NCBI GenBank assembly: GCA_029582265.1
Contig: CM055819.1
Span: 11,085,087-11,149,086 of the forward strand
Direction: 5' to 3'
DNA length: 64,000 nucleotides
From: Zoroaster sp. YZ-2022
Taxonomy: Eukaryota; Echinodermata; Asteroidea; Forcipulatida; Zoroasteridae
In this document: positions 22,397 through 33,690 of the stretch, one piece after another
Numbering within the stretch: the stretch's first letter is position 1
Layout of the letters: each line of letters starts with the position of its first letter
Notes under the pieces: generated by a model
What the model was told of the DNA's origin: nothing
Database searches by the model: none
The model's input: the letters and a program-made list of their open reading frames with translations, nothing else
Position numbers and translations under genes: made by a program

Positions 22397-22421
22397 TTTC
22401 GGTGCGATGCACCTTCTTCAG
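22397..22421 (-). ncRNA. Hammerhead ribozyme core, PLE 2 left arm
   Basis: The minus strand reads CTGAAGA (22421-22415), stem II GGTGC-ATC-GCACC, then GAAA (22400-22397). Position 7 differs from the right arm (A instead of U), a site where the hammerhead consensus tolerates any base. Confidence 0.6.
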
Positions 22422-22426
22422 GGGAA

Positions 22427-22896
22427 TTATGGCTTGTTGTTATGAACCGCGGGTAGAACAAACGCAGTGAACTCCACGTTCATCCCGTCAGGGTGGAGCG
22501 TGCCCAGTTTGAACATCACACGCTGTTCTAAAGATCGGCGCTGAGTATCTGACGATGCCGTGGAAACAACGCAGACGCTCATGTCCTTTGTGGAGTGTGA
22601 TGGCGCGCTGAAGTGTTGGGCGACAGCCAGACCAGGTTGTTTCAACCGAACGCTACGGAGATGCTCCGTGAAACGGTCGGCCAGACGGCGCTTAGTTTCG
22701 CCAATGTACAGCATGCCACAGCGAGTACACGAGATACAATAAACAAGATTAGCAGTGGTACAATTGTAGTTGCCGCGGATGTTGAAATGGCCACGAGGAC
22801 CAGTGATGGAGGATGTTTCATCAACATGTGTGCAAGTTTTGCATCTTGGACGCTTGCAGGGAACAGTTTTGAAGGGGCCGTTGTTTGTGCTCCTAG
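22427..22896 (-). pseudogene. GIY-YIG endonuclease domain of PLE 2
   Basis: The uninterrupted minus frame from about 22896 reads GPFKTVPCKRPRCKTCTHV, then CTTANLVYCISCTRCGMLYI and GETKRRLADRFTEHL, ending with HPDGMNV and a stop at 22427-22429. The C-x3-4-C-x2-C cluster plus GIY-YIG (here YCI...LYIGET) is the Penelope-like endonuclease. It is truncated at its 5' side exactly where the inverted terminal repeat starts, so no RT is present. The frame is intact, so this copy is younger than element 1. Confidence 0.85.
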
Positions 22897-22939
22897 CGTT
22901 TGTTCTACCCGCGGTTCATCACAACAAGCCTTAATTCCC

Positions 22940-22964
22940 CTGATGAAGGTGCATCGCACCGAAA
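22940..22964 (+). ncRNA. Hammerhead ribozyme core, PLE 2 right arm
   Basis: CTGATGA (22940-22946), a 5-bp stem II GGTGC/GCACC, and GAAA (22961-22964). It is followed by a possible stem III, GCTC...GAGC, enclosing GGGTA/TATCC. Identical in layout to the left arm. Confidence 0.65.
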
Positions 22965-23049
22965 GCTCGGGTATAACTATCCGGTGAGCACTGTTTCACC
23001 TTTACTATTCACATTTTCTAATTTCTACAGTGCTACGCAGCATCCCCAC

Positions 23050-23052
<3 letters not shown>

Positions 23053-23091
<39 letters not shown>

Positions 23092-23851
23092 TTATTAATT
23101 GTATCCTTTATTATACCATGATGCTGGAATCTGTACACTTTATTTGTTTCATGTGACTACGTTTTTTATTGTTTTTTAGTTAGCGCCTTCTTTGATAATG
23201 ATTTGGTTCGCTTTTGGGCAATCCCAGGCTCTGTTTTTAATTGTTTGTTTATTTTTCTATTTATGAATTGTGATTGTTTTTTTATTGCCTGACATTTAAG
23301 CCAATGTTGTATCTTCTCTTTAATTTACAAACTGCTACACAATGCAAAAATGTTATTCTTCTATGCTTAGAGGAAAATCTGAAGACTGAATTGGGGAACA
23401 CTTTTCATTACCCAAATATCTACTTTTTGCTAAAACATTTAAATTTATTGAAAATTGCGTTTCTTGGAAATTGTACAAAATACGAAAATAAATGTGTTTT
23501 ACCTCATTATTGTTCTCTATCCATCAATTTAGATAATTATGTAAAATCGTAATAATAATAACGTATCTACCTAATACGTTTAGCAATGAATTAATTACTT
23601 AATAAACTTTTACGAAATATTTACGTACAAACAATATTCTATGGATGTGCCATTTTGTGCACTTCTCTCCTCGCTAATAATCCTCCAAATATTCAACTAT
23701 GACAAAAAATGATATCTTCTTTCAAAATACCTCTACTGCATGTTTTCACAAGTTGTCACTCTTTAAACCATACACTTGCCTCAACTTAACCATATGGGTT
23801 TCAAATGATAAATTTTGTTTAAATCATTGCTTGTCATTGATCTATCTGGTT
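23053..23851. other. (TA)n then unannotated
   Basis: (TA)n at 23053-23088, then AT-rich sequence. No gene. It lies 3' of the stop codon of the discoidin gene (minus strand) and may hold its 3' UTR. Confidence 0.5.
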
Positions 23852-24001
23852 TTACTTGCATCCTAACACCTCAAAACGCATACAGCATAATCCGTTGTCA
23901 GTTTGGTCATTCCAAGAAGTCGGTAGAATGCGCACAAATCTTGCGTACAAAGCCTCCTCGAATATGGTGGTGACGTCATCTCCACCGGAATTACCGATGA
24001 A
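23852..24001 (-). CDS. F5/8 type C (discoidin) domain protein, last exon
   Basis: The minus strand shows a pyrimidine-rich acceptor (TTTTTCACAG) at 24002 and then 49 codons: FIGNSGGDDVTTIFEEALYA, RFVRILPTSWN, MRFEVLGCK and TAA at 23854-23852. The series F-x-GN, arom-A-R-(F/Y)-(V/I)-R-(I/L)-x-P-x-W and the final RFE-(V/L)-x-GC is the C-terminal half of the discoidin/F5-8C fold, a secreted or cell-surface ligand-binding domain. The exon is phase 0 and pairs with the exon at 31330-31428. The protein ends right after the domain's closing cysteine. Confidence 0.9.
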   Translation of the reverse strand, partial: FIGNSGGDDVTTIFEEALYARFVRILPTSWNDQTDNGLCCMRFEVLGCK

Positions 24002-24009
24002 CTGTGAAA

Positions 24010-24574
24010 AAGAGCAAACCAATTAGAAAGTAAATTCTTACATTTCTTGTATTTCAATTATAGTAAGTTGTGGATTTTGTGCTGGAGTATGTTGAACGAT
24101 TTCGACGTTATTAAGAAATGACATCTGAGAATGATGCTACTTTCCAGATTAGCAATCACATAACTATTGAAGGAAGAATGAACCAATATTGAATGTATGG
24201 ACTGTAAATATTGCAGCGATTGTAAACATTGTAAGCTGGATTTAGTCTGGGGAGATAATGACAAAAATACCATTGGTCTATTTTGTTTGCCGCGATTTGC
24301 CGAAACATTTACTGCTTTTATTTGTTTACTTTAAATTTATATTTGTAGATTCGTTTAACTTTTAATATTGTTTTAATACAGGGCCCTCAAGGAAAGCAGT
24401 TTTTTAACTAAGGAGGCTACCTTGTTAAAATAAAACAACAAATAAATAAATAAACAAACAAACAAACAAACAAACAAACAAATAAATGATTTATAGAATC
24501 AATCTACAGAAGTTTTAGCTAGAAAGGACATTTTTGGGGCCTTTCCTGGCCATTTTTGGAGTTTTTCTCCACAC
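24010..24574. other. Intron of the discoidin gene, microsatellite
   Basis: No exon seen. (AAAT)n/(AAAC)n lies at about 24432-24487. Confidence 0.6.
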
Positions 24575-24598
24575 CACACCCGTTGGCTGGACGCCATT

Positions 24599-25435
24599 TT
24601 GAATTTTACAATGGTGTCTTTGAAACGACCAAACACAATACGGTTCAGTCTTAACCACATAGCATCTTGGCACGATGAAGACCATAGAGAGACCGACTCA
24701 GAAGACCAAGAAGTCGTCGTTAGAATTCTACCTGTGAAAGTATGGGCAACAAATCCAGACAACAAAGAAGCCAACTATAGTGATGCCGACAACGAGGAAA
24801 ATGTAAGAATCAAGAAAGATCAAGGTAGCATTAAAATAACCAAAAAGAGTACAAATCACCATCCCCAATAGATTGGTTTTTGGGACGAAGCAGTGAGAGC
24901 GAAGACAATGAAGAGGAAATCGTCGGAAGAGAACAAGGGGACAAGCCCTAACAGCAAAATATCTAGAGACGACAGACACGAGGAAGAATCAGACATGGAA
25001 CAAGAAAACATCCAACATCCCGAACAAGAAGATACACCACCAAAACACCAAGTCAGACAACAAGAAGACACACGACGATCAGAACACCTCATCACACCTA
25101 ACAAGAGACAACAAGAACACCACATCACTCCTAAAAGACAACAAGAACAGAAAAAGGCATCAGAAACCAGAACTGAGAAAAGACATGACATGACATGACG
25201 ACATGACACATCACGAAACATCCATAAGCCCAAAGGAGGAAAGGAAGACAAAATATCAGTAGAAGACATCTCGGCTGGTGATGGGGAAGAAACAGACCAA
25301 GAAGGTTTCGTCCTATACACCAGAGGTGGAGTGCAGAGGACCAGGAAAAAGAGAACTTCATGGCAGCGGAAAACGACAGACACACAACCAGACACACAGC
25401 CCGACTTACAACCAGACTCACAACCGTCCACATCC

Positions 25436-25489
<54 letters not shown>

Positions 25490-25570
25490 GATAAACCAAT
25501 CCAGTCCAGTCAACCCAGCCAAAGCACACAACGAGCAAGGGGAAGAGGAAGAACTACCGGAAAAGAATAA
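24599..25570 (+). pseudogene. LINE ORF1 remnant
   Basis: One frame from MVSLKRPNTIRFSL to a stop at about 25570 is broken only by stops at 24869-24871 and 25196-25198. The product would be about 320 residues, hydrophilic and rich in E, D, K and Q. A (CAA)n tract (25437-25490) encodes a Gln run, followed by a basic RGRGR tail. The position just before ORF2 makes it the ORF1 nucleic-acid-binding protein. I recognise no specific domain. Confidence 0.6.
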
Positions 25571-25604
25571 GTTTATCATCCTCTATAATATGCTCTCATA
25601 ATTC

Positions 25605-25867
25605 GTCCCTAATTTGCCATAGTGACCAATCCGACTTTTTTCAATTTTAAGTTCCCCCCTGCCCACCCCCCATTAGTACATTCAGAAAGAGACCTACCAT
25701 CGTATCTAATCCACATGCATGTATTCCTTATAGTTTTGGAGATAGAGCATGCATTCAAATGACGAATGCTCTAACTGGCTATTTTTGTAATTTGGCAAAG
25801 TGACCAATACCGCATTGGTCACTATGCCAACTTAATTCGGGATTGGTCACTATGGCAAATTAGGGAC
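25605..25867. mobile_element. 263-bp MITE nested in the LINE
   Basis: Perfect 28-bp inverted termini, starting GTCCCTAATTTGCCATAGTG (25605-25632) and mirrored at 25840-25867, lie between ORF1 and ORF2. The interior contains a further repeat of the TTGGTCACTATG word. No coding capacity. Confidence 0.85.
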
Positions 25868-25892
25868 AGATTGGTTTAAACTACTATTTTTC

Positions 25893-28800
25893 ATGACTTG
25901 TTTGTCCATTGCTTGTCTAAATGTTAATGGATTAAGGAATGATTTACAAAGAAATGTCCTTTTCGGTTATTTACATCGTCGAAAATTTAGTCTTATTTTT
26001 CTACAGGAGACACACAGTGAATTCAATGATGAATCAGAGTGGCGCAAGCAGTGGCAAGGTAAAATGTATTTCAGTCACGGAAATCGACAGTCTAGGGGGT
26101 AGCCATTCGTATTTCAGACAAGGTTAATCTCCAACATTATTACAGATGATGAGGGAAGATGGATTAAAGCCCAAATGGTCTGGGGTGATAACATATTTTA
26201 TATTGCTTCTGTTTATGCTCCAAATCAGATCTGTGATCGTACTAATTTCTTTGACAATCTAAGCGATAAAATTACTGGTTTGGACAACTGGATTGTTAGA
26301 GGAGATTTTAATTGTAATCTTGACAATAAAAGAATTATTTTAACCAACGTATTGCAAGAGAAAGACCTTATAGATTTATGGCGTACTATTCACCCTGATA
26401 AAGAAGGATATACACATTTTCACAGAAGTTGTAATCAAGCTACTGATTACAATGTTTCTGTTACTTCATGCGGGTTTTCAGATCATCAAGTTATTGGTCT
26501 TAAACTTGATGATATTGACACTCCTCATGGTCAAGGCCGGTAGTTTTGCAACAAATCTCTCCTAGAAGAACCAGAATGCAATTTTCGTATTACTAATCTT
26601 TTTTGGAGATCTCAAAAACTAAATTATAATTCTCTCTGTAAATGGTGGGAAATTGGCAAATTCCGTTTAAAAGAAACTATCCAGGAATATGGCAAAGAAA
26701 AGCACATTCTCTTAAACAAAACCGTAAAGTTAGTAAAGTAGAAGAGATTAAAGAGGTTGAATCCTAACTTAAACAATACGAAATTAATGAATGGAAGAAA
26801 GCCCAGGTTAGAACTCATAACACTCAAGAAGAGGGTGAGAAAGCTTCGAAATATGTTCGCAATCTGGAAAAACAACAACTTCTTAATCATGAGGGAATCT
26901 TTGTTGACCAGCCGGATACAATGCTTAACATTTCCAATGATGTTTACAGTAATTTGTACAATTCATAGAATTGATTAAAAACCCATTTATGTGAAATTTT
27001 GTCCAACATTGATACTAAAATTATTCCTGACAGCATACTTGAAGATTTGGATAGAGATATTACAGAAGAAGAGATTAAAAATGCTCTTTTTCAAATGAAC
27101 AAAAATAAAAGTCCTTGTATAGATGGCCTGACGGTAGAATTTTATCAAACTTTTTGGCACATTCTTAAAGAGGACATTCTGGAAGTTTACAACGATTGTT
27201 TCACTAAAGGTTTTTTGAGTCACACAATGAATTCGGCACTTGTCAAACATATTTATAAGAACTCGGGTAGCCGCTATGATTAAAAAAAAACTGGTGTGAG
27301 TGGCGTCCTATCAGTCTTCTAACTGTCGATTATAAAATATTGTCCAAAGCTATCACTAATCGCATTAAATCAGCCATGCCTTTTATTATCAGCAAAGAAC
27401 AGTCATGTGGGGTCCCCAATCGAAACATTCACGATAATCTCATGGTTTTAAGAGACACAATAGACTACGTCAATTTAGAAAATTTAGAAGCTGCTATTAT
27501 TAGTATTGATCAAGAAAAGGCTTTCGATAGAATTAATTGGGAGTACATGTTTTGTGTTATGAGGAAACTGAATCTCCCCCCCCCCCCACTCTCATAAAAT
27601 AGTAAACCTAACTGCAGAATAATAATAAATCACTTTATTGGTTCACCTGTACAGATTAGTAGAGGAATTAGGCAAGGCTGTCCGCTTTCTCCACTACTTT
27701 ATGCAATATGTGCTGAGGATCCTGCTTGTTTTATCAGAAATAATAATAATTTGAGTGGCATTGTGACTCCCCAAGGTGAGACTTGTCTTAAATTAATACA
27801 GCACGCTGATGACACAAACATTTTTGTTAGTAATGATTGTGATTTTGATGTCATGGAAGACATTTTCGACACATACTGTAAGGGTAGTGGTTCTAAACTA
27901 AATGTAAATAAGACTAAAGGCCTTTGGCTTGGTAAATGGAAGCAGAGACAAGACAAACCATGTAATTTTAATTGGTGTAATGATAAAATGAAGATCCTTG
28001 GAATTGTTGTTGGTAACGAGGTAACACCAGAAGACAACTGGGGACCAAGGGTAAATAAATTCCAGTGCGTTTTTGACAAGAGGTCGAAACGATACTGTAA
28101 CTGGCCCTAAAACACTAGGAGGTACAGGTCTCATTGATATACAGTGCAAGCTGACTTGTTTAAAACTAAATTGGTTATCTCGTTATCTCCACACCGACAA
28201 CAAGTGGAAGATTTTCTTTGATTATTGGATGAATAATTTAGGTTGGTACATTTTTGCAAATGCTAACACACAGACTCAAACTACTTCTTTCTATAAGGAA
28301 GTAATTGATGCCTTTGTGAATGCGGGGGGTGTTTTCAAGGGTAAATTTTCTAGTGTTTTAGAGACCCGAGAAGTTCCTATATTTAATAACTGTATAGCTA
28401 CTACGGATAATACTTTATTAGATAGTCCTACGCTTAAATCAGTCGGTATGACCAAAGTTAAAGATGTGACCAGACAATGCAATTTGATTTCTTTTAAAAC
28501 AGTGGCTACCAAATGTTCTATCCAAAGAATTAATGCAGGTAGAATTGTCGGTAGATTAAAAAAACATATTGATTTAACCTTAATTCAAGAGAAAAGACAT
28601 GGCCCAATGAATCACGTATGTAATTGGCTAGTTTTTCCAGATCAAAGTGATGACAGTGAGGTCGAAATTAAGAAAACTAGTACCAAATCCAACTACGCTA
28701 GAATGATTTCAAATAAATTTATTCCCCCCAGAACCTAGAATGTGTGGCAACAAATCTTCCATTATTCCCGAGACTAAGATTGGCCTTTGATCTGGAAAAA

Positions 28801-29309
28801 CGGCCTTAAGAATAACCTACTAGACCCAGAGGACAAAAACTTTTTGTATAAATTAAAACACATGATTCTTCCTACTAGAGATGTTTTACATAAAATTGGT
28901 AAAGTAGATGATGTTAAATGTCCTATGTGCGAAACCGAACCAGGATCTCACCAACATCTGTTTATATATTGTATTAGTACGTTAAATGCTTGGATTTTTG
29001 TAGAACATCTCTTAAGAAAATACACTGGAAACAAACATTTGTATCTTAGCGATCCAAACAGAATCTGGGGATATGAGTTGAAACCGGTCCAAGGGGTTTT
29101 AATAGTTAAAATGCTCCGTCAAATCTGGAATGTCTGGTGCAAGTCTTTGATAATTATAATAGCCCATCCAACATTGATATTAATTTGCGGTTCAAACATA
29201 ATCTCAAAAGTTTTATAAAATTAGAAAAAAACAGAATGAATTGTGACAAATTCAAATCTGTTTATACTAGAAATAACGCTCTGTGCTCCATTAAAATCAA
29301 CTAGAATTT
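25893..29309 (+). pseudogene. LINE ORF2: endonuclease-reverse transcriptase
   Basis: It opens MTCLSIACLNVNGLRND, with LIFLQETHS (endonuclease catalytic E). GDFNC follows near 26300 and SDHQVIG near 26480, the other endonuclease motifs. RT motifs are KSPCIDGLTVEFY (about 27110), SIDQEKAFDR (27505), RGIRQGCPLSP (27660) and HADDT (about 27800; the usual Y/F is H). A C-terminal CPMC...HQHLFIYC motif lies near 28920. Stops at 26100-26102 and 26541-26543 and several frameshifts (about 26.9, 27.28, 27.6 and 28.08 kb) destroy it. The architecture fits the L1/Tx1 group. Confidence 0.88.
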
Positions 29310-29541
29310 AGTTACTGATATTTATTTCCTCTCATGACACCACCTTAATTTCAAATAGCTTTTGTATATAATTCTTGTATTATGTCCCTTTTATGTATAT
29401 ATTCTGTATATATTAATATATTTGATTAATTAATTGGAAGCTATGGTGGTATAATTGAATGTGATGTCATTATATTGTATGTTTTCAGAGTATGAAATAA
29501 ATGGAGTCATATAACTCTGAACTGCAAAAAAATAAAAATAA

Positions 29542-31202
29542 CTAGATATAAGTTTTTGTCACAACAAAAACAAGGTGTTCGGTTGAAGTTAAAATGGTTA
29601 CGTCATCAATTCGAAGTGTTGGAGAAGTCAAATGTTAACGTCTGTTGAAGTTCTCGCGAGAAGTTTATTTGAATACAATACAATACTGAATTTAGAAATT
29701 ATTTTAATATTAAACTTTGACTTCCGGTTTGGACAGGAAGTAAGGTCAAATTGGGGTCACCTTTGTGTAAATACTTTTGACAATTAACAATCTGTACAAT
29801 GGTACAAAAATGTCAATTTACCTCCTGTGGTTGTTGAGATATGATTTTTTAAATATTAAACTTTCACTTCCGGTTTTGGACAGGAAGTAAGGTCAAATTA
29901 GTATAAATATTTTTGACAATTAACGATCTGTATAATGGTACAAAATTTGTGAATTTACCTCTTGTGGTTGTTGAGATATGATTTTTGAAAATATTAAACT
30001 TTGACTTCCGGTTTGGACAGGAAGTAAGGTCAAATGGGGTCACCTTTGTGTAAATATTTTTCGACAATTAACAATCTGTATAATGGTACAAAATTGTGAA
30101 TTTACCTCTTGTGGTTGTTGAGATATGATTTTTTAAATATTAAACTTTGACTTCCGGTTTTGGACAGGAGTAAGGTCAAATTAGGGTCACCTTTTTGTAA
30201 ATATTTTTCGACAATTAACGATCTGTACAATGGTACAAAAATTGTGAATTTACCTCTTGTGGTTGTTGAGATATGATTTTTTTAAATGTTAAACTTTGAC
30301 TTCCGGTTTGAACAAGAAGTAAGGTCAAATTGGGGTCACCTTTGTGTAAATATTTTTCGACAATTAACAATCTGTATAATGGTACAAAAATTGTGAATTT
30401 ACCTCTTGTGGTTGTTGAGATATTATTTTTTTAAATATTAAACTTTGACTTCGGTTTGGACAGGAAGTAAGGTCAAATTGGGGTCACCTTTTTGTAAATA
30501 TTTTTTGACAATTAACGGTCTGTACAATGGTACAAAAATTGTGAATTTACCTCTTGTGGTTGTTGAGATATGATTTTTTTTTAATGTTAAACTTTTGGAC
30601 AGGAAGTAAGGTCAAATTGGGGTCATGTTTTTGTAAATATTTTTCGACAATTAACAATCTATACAATAGTGCAAAAAATTTATTTACCTGTTGTGGTTGT
30701 TGAGATATGATTTTTAAATATTAAACTTTGACTTCCGGTTTGGACAGGAAGTAAGGTCAAATTAAAATCTCATGTTTTGTAAATATTTTTCGACAATTAA
30801 CAATCTATACAATAGTGCAACAAATTTCCATTTACCTGTTGTGGTTGTTGAGATATGATTTTTTTAAATATTAAACTTTGACTTCCGGTTTGGACAGGAA
30901 GTAAGGTCAAATCGGGGTCACTCACAACTGGAGTTTCATCTACTTGTTAATTTCTAAGTACATGCCAAGTTTCAAGTTCATGTGAAGTTTGCAAGTATAT
31001 TTTTGTTTGCGGACAAGATGGGGGAGAGGAAGAAGAAGAAGAAGTAAAAAATCAAAATTAAAAAAAAAACGAACAAAAACAAGAGGTGTTTCGGGCATAT
31101 ACCCGAACACCTAAAAAACAAGAAGTGTTTCGGGCATATACCCGAACACCTAAAAAAAAACGAACAAAAACAAAAGGTGTTTCGGGCATATACCCGAACA
31201 CC
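29542..31202 (-). mobile_element. Helentron-like element, copy 1
   Basis: Read on the minus strand it starts AGGTGTTCGGGTATATGCCC, passes a short GAA-rich microsatellite and about nine central tandem units of about 147 bp (each with GACTTCCGGTTTGGACAGG), then a subterminal CCGAACACCT. A 20-bp hairpin (GTTTTTGT loop ACAAAAAC at 29552-29571) precedes CTAG at 29542-29545, with T outside. Subterminal inverted repeats, a 3' hairpin before CTRR, T-T flanks and a central satellite are the hallmarks of Helentron/HINE elements. The 5' terminal hairpin is present three times (31087-31202). No coding capacity. Confidence 0.8.
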
Positions 31203-31329
31203 TAAAAAAAATTAAAAAAATTAAATAAAAAAAAATTAGAAACGCTGCGTAGAACTCTGCATGGCTGTTAGACTATATTCTGCATGCATCAGTTGCCTTA
31301 AAGGCGTTCCATACTCATTAATAACTTGC

Positions 31330-31428
31330 CTGTTTAGGGATCCCATCTGCATCAGTCAGTTGATTCCAGGACTCACCATCATCACTGTACTCAACGGTGT
31401 AATTCTTTACGAAATTTTGAATAAAGCG
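31330..31428 (-). CDS. F5/8 type C domain exon, cut by gap
   Basis: 33 codons on the minus strand emerge from the N gap: RFIQNFVKNYTVEYSDDGES, then WNQLTDADGIPKQ. The pattern V-x-x-Y-x-V-x-YS-x-DG-x-x-W is the middle of the discoidin fold and joins in phase 0 to FIGN of the 24001 exon. The exon ends CAG at 31330, followed by GCAAGT, a consensus GC-type donor; any GT alternative nearby breaks phase or follows an in-frame stop. The N-terminal part of the domain is inside or beyond the gap. Confidence 0.88.
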
Positions 31429-31928
31429 NNNNNNNNNNNNNNNNNNNNNNNNNNNNNNNNNNNNNNNNNNNNNNNNNNNNNNNNNNNNNNNNNNNNNNNN
31501 NNNNNNNNNNNNNNNNNNNNNNNNNNNNNNNNNNNNNNNNNNNNNNNNNNNNNNNNNNNNNNNNNNNNNNNNNNNNNNNNNNNNNNNNNNNNNNNNNNNN
31601 NNNNNNNNNNNNNNNNNNNNNNNNNNNNNNNNNNNNNNNNNNNNNNNNNNNNNNNNNNNNNNNNNNNNNNNNNNNNNNNNNNNNNNNNNNNNNNNNNNNN
31701 NNNNNNNNNNNNNNNNNNNNNNNNNNNNNNNNNNNNNNNNNNNNNNNNNNNNNNNNNNNNNNNNNNNNNNNNNNNNNNNNNNNNNNNNNNNNNNNNNNNN
31801 NNNNNNNNNNNNNNNNNNNNNNNNNNNNNNNNNNNNNNNNNNNNNNNNNNNNNNNNNNNNNNNNNNNNNNNNNNNNNNNNNNNNNNNNNNNNNNNNNNNN
31901 NNNNNNNNNNNNNNNNNNNNNNNNNNNN
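31429..31928. other. Assembly gap of 500 N
   Basis: Exactly 500 undefined bases, the usual placeholder for a gap of unknown length. It interrupts the discoidin gene. ORFs spanning it are artefacts. Confidence 0.99.
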
Positions 31929-33690
31929 GGGAAAAAAGAAAGAGGGGTAGAACAAATGAAGGGGCTAGACGAAAGCAGAAATAATCGGTGAAGTCACCAC
32001 ATGCACAACAACACGCCAAGACATCAAGTCCATCCACGGCACATCAGGGGCTGGAAGGCCGATATTGAACAACCTATGTTCAAAATATAAAACAGGTGAT
32101 GTTGACATCTTGCAGACAAAAGCGATTATGACATTTTTATGCTTACTGGACGAAGGCTGTAGCATCACAATTGTCTAATTATTAATTAATCAGCTAAGCC
32201 CTGCATTAATAATAATGATAAACTTAAAACCGACAAAATATAAAATCACTTAGAAAATCTGATTCTAACTTCAACTGATTAAATATTCACCAAGAACATA
32301 ATCTTCAACTTTCCAGTGAAATTCTACTTCACACCCAGAGATTAAGATATAGCGAAGAACTCCAGTGGTGGTCAACCAGGAAAACAATAAGGCTGTCAAC
32401 ACACACGGTCCCTATTAAGTGCCAGAGCTCACTGTATTTCCACAGCCACGTGTAAAGCGCTTGACCACACATGTTCTGTAAATCACTTATCCTGCCTGGG
32501 CATAACATTCATAATATAAACAATGCAGCAATGGATACTGTAATGAACATTAATCACACAACCAAAATTAAAGAACTTTCTCTACAACTAAAATAAACCA
32601 AGCCAACGATGGGCTGAAATAAGTAACAACAATTAGCGATGAAAGAATTTACGCCCTTTTTAAAATACGAACTCATGTATATTGATTGAAACTAACTAAT
32701 TTCCTAGTGTTGCGCACTTTAAGTATATAGCTAAGCTAACATAATTTCTGAAGCTAAACTTCATCTGGGTTAAACAATAAATTAAAGTGTCTTATACTTT
32801 AATCTACTTGACGAATAAACCAAAAATTAACGCTGAATACAACGAGTTAGTGAAACCTTGTAAATAAAATATGAAACAGTTGCAACTTCTAAATTATATT
32901 ATGCACAACTTATGTGAAGTGCAATTAGAGTGAATTTAGCTAAATGGGATGTAACCAATCCTATGGGATATCAATCCTATGCTAAAATAATATCATATCT
33001 TACTACGGTACTCACTCAGAAAGTGATATCTTAAAATTGGTTGTGCTATACGATAATTCTGACGTGAAACCAAACAAACTTTTGTCCGCTTAACTTTTAA
33101 CACGTGAGTTTTGCAAAATCTAGGACTCAACGATCAATCAGCTATTAAAAATATTGCTTCAGTAACTACTTCAAATCATATCAGAAATGGCGCTATCTAC
33201 TATAAAAATGAAGGAAATCATGCGAGTCCATATGTTTTAGCCGTGAGGGCTGCAAAGTACAAATCTACAATCATTTAATACAGGGAGTCACGTACCAAGA
33301 GGGTAATGAGAAAATAATTCAATACAGAATATCATATGATTAAATATCCTATTAATTACTAAAATGATGTTTCATAAAAGAGAAAAAGGAATCTTAGTAG
33401 TTGCCAAAAAACTCACCTATGCTCAAAATAAGAAATAGGTGATCTTGCAGAACCCGATTGTAACGATTATGACTTGTTGATGCTTACCGTACTGGACGAA
33501 GGCTGGAGTCACAATGGCCCAAATCGCCCTTAGAAGTTAGAACACCACATGGCCAAATTCCTCCTTCTTACATCATAAGTCATCCAAACCAAGTCAGACA
33601 GAGAGGAGACTACTCGATGTACATACGATGCACATAGGACATATACACAGGCCGAAGTGTGCACCCTCGACAGTGACGGAGCGGCTTGAA
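31929..33690. other. Unannotated, one direct repeat
   Basis: No exon recognised. About 100 bp at 32070-32175 (CTGGACGAAGGCTG near its end) recurs with divergence at 33418-33520. Confidence 0.45.

Larger units (their letters stand above)
24575..29541 (+). mobile_element. Decayed Tx1/L1-type LINE
   Basis: A two-ORF non-LTR retrotransposon, about 5 kb, lies antisense inside the discoidin intron. Order: short 5' region, ORF1, a MITE insertion, ORF2 with apurinic-type endonuclease, reverse transcriptase and C-terminal Cys/His motif, a 3' UTR and an A-rich tail (29522-29541) interrupted by the Helentron-like insertion. Many stops and frameshifts make it dead. The 5' boundary is approximate and no target duplication was confirmed. 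Confidence 0.85.

Noticed and set aside
24856..25538. Long Val/Cys-rich minus-strand ORFs
   Set aside because: Shadow of the LINE ORF1 and its (CAA)n tract.
31261..32037. Long ORFs across the gap
   Set aside because: Composed mainly of undefined bases. Only the discoidin exon edge is real.
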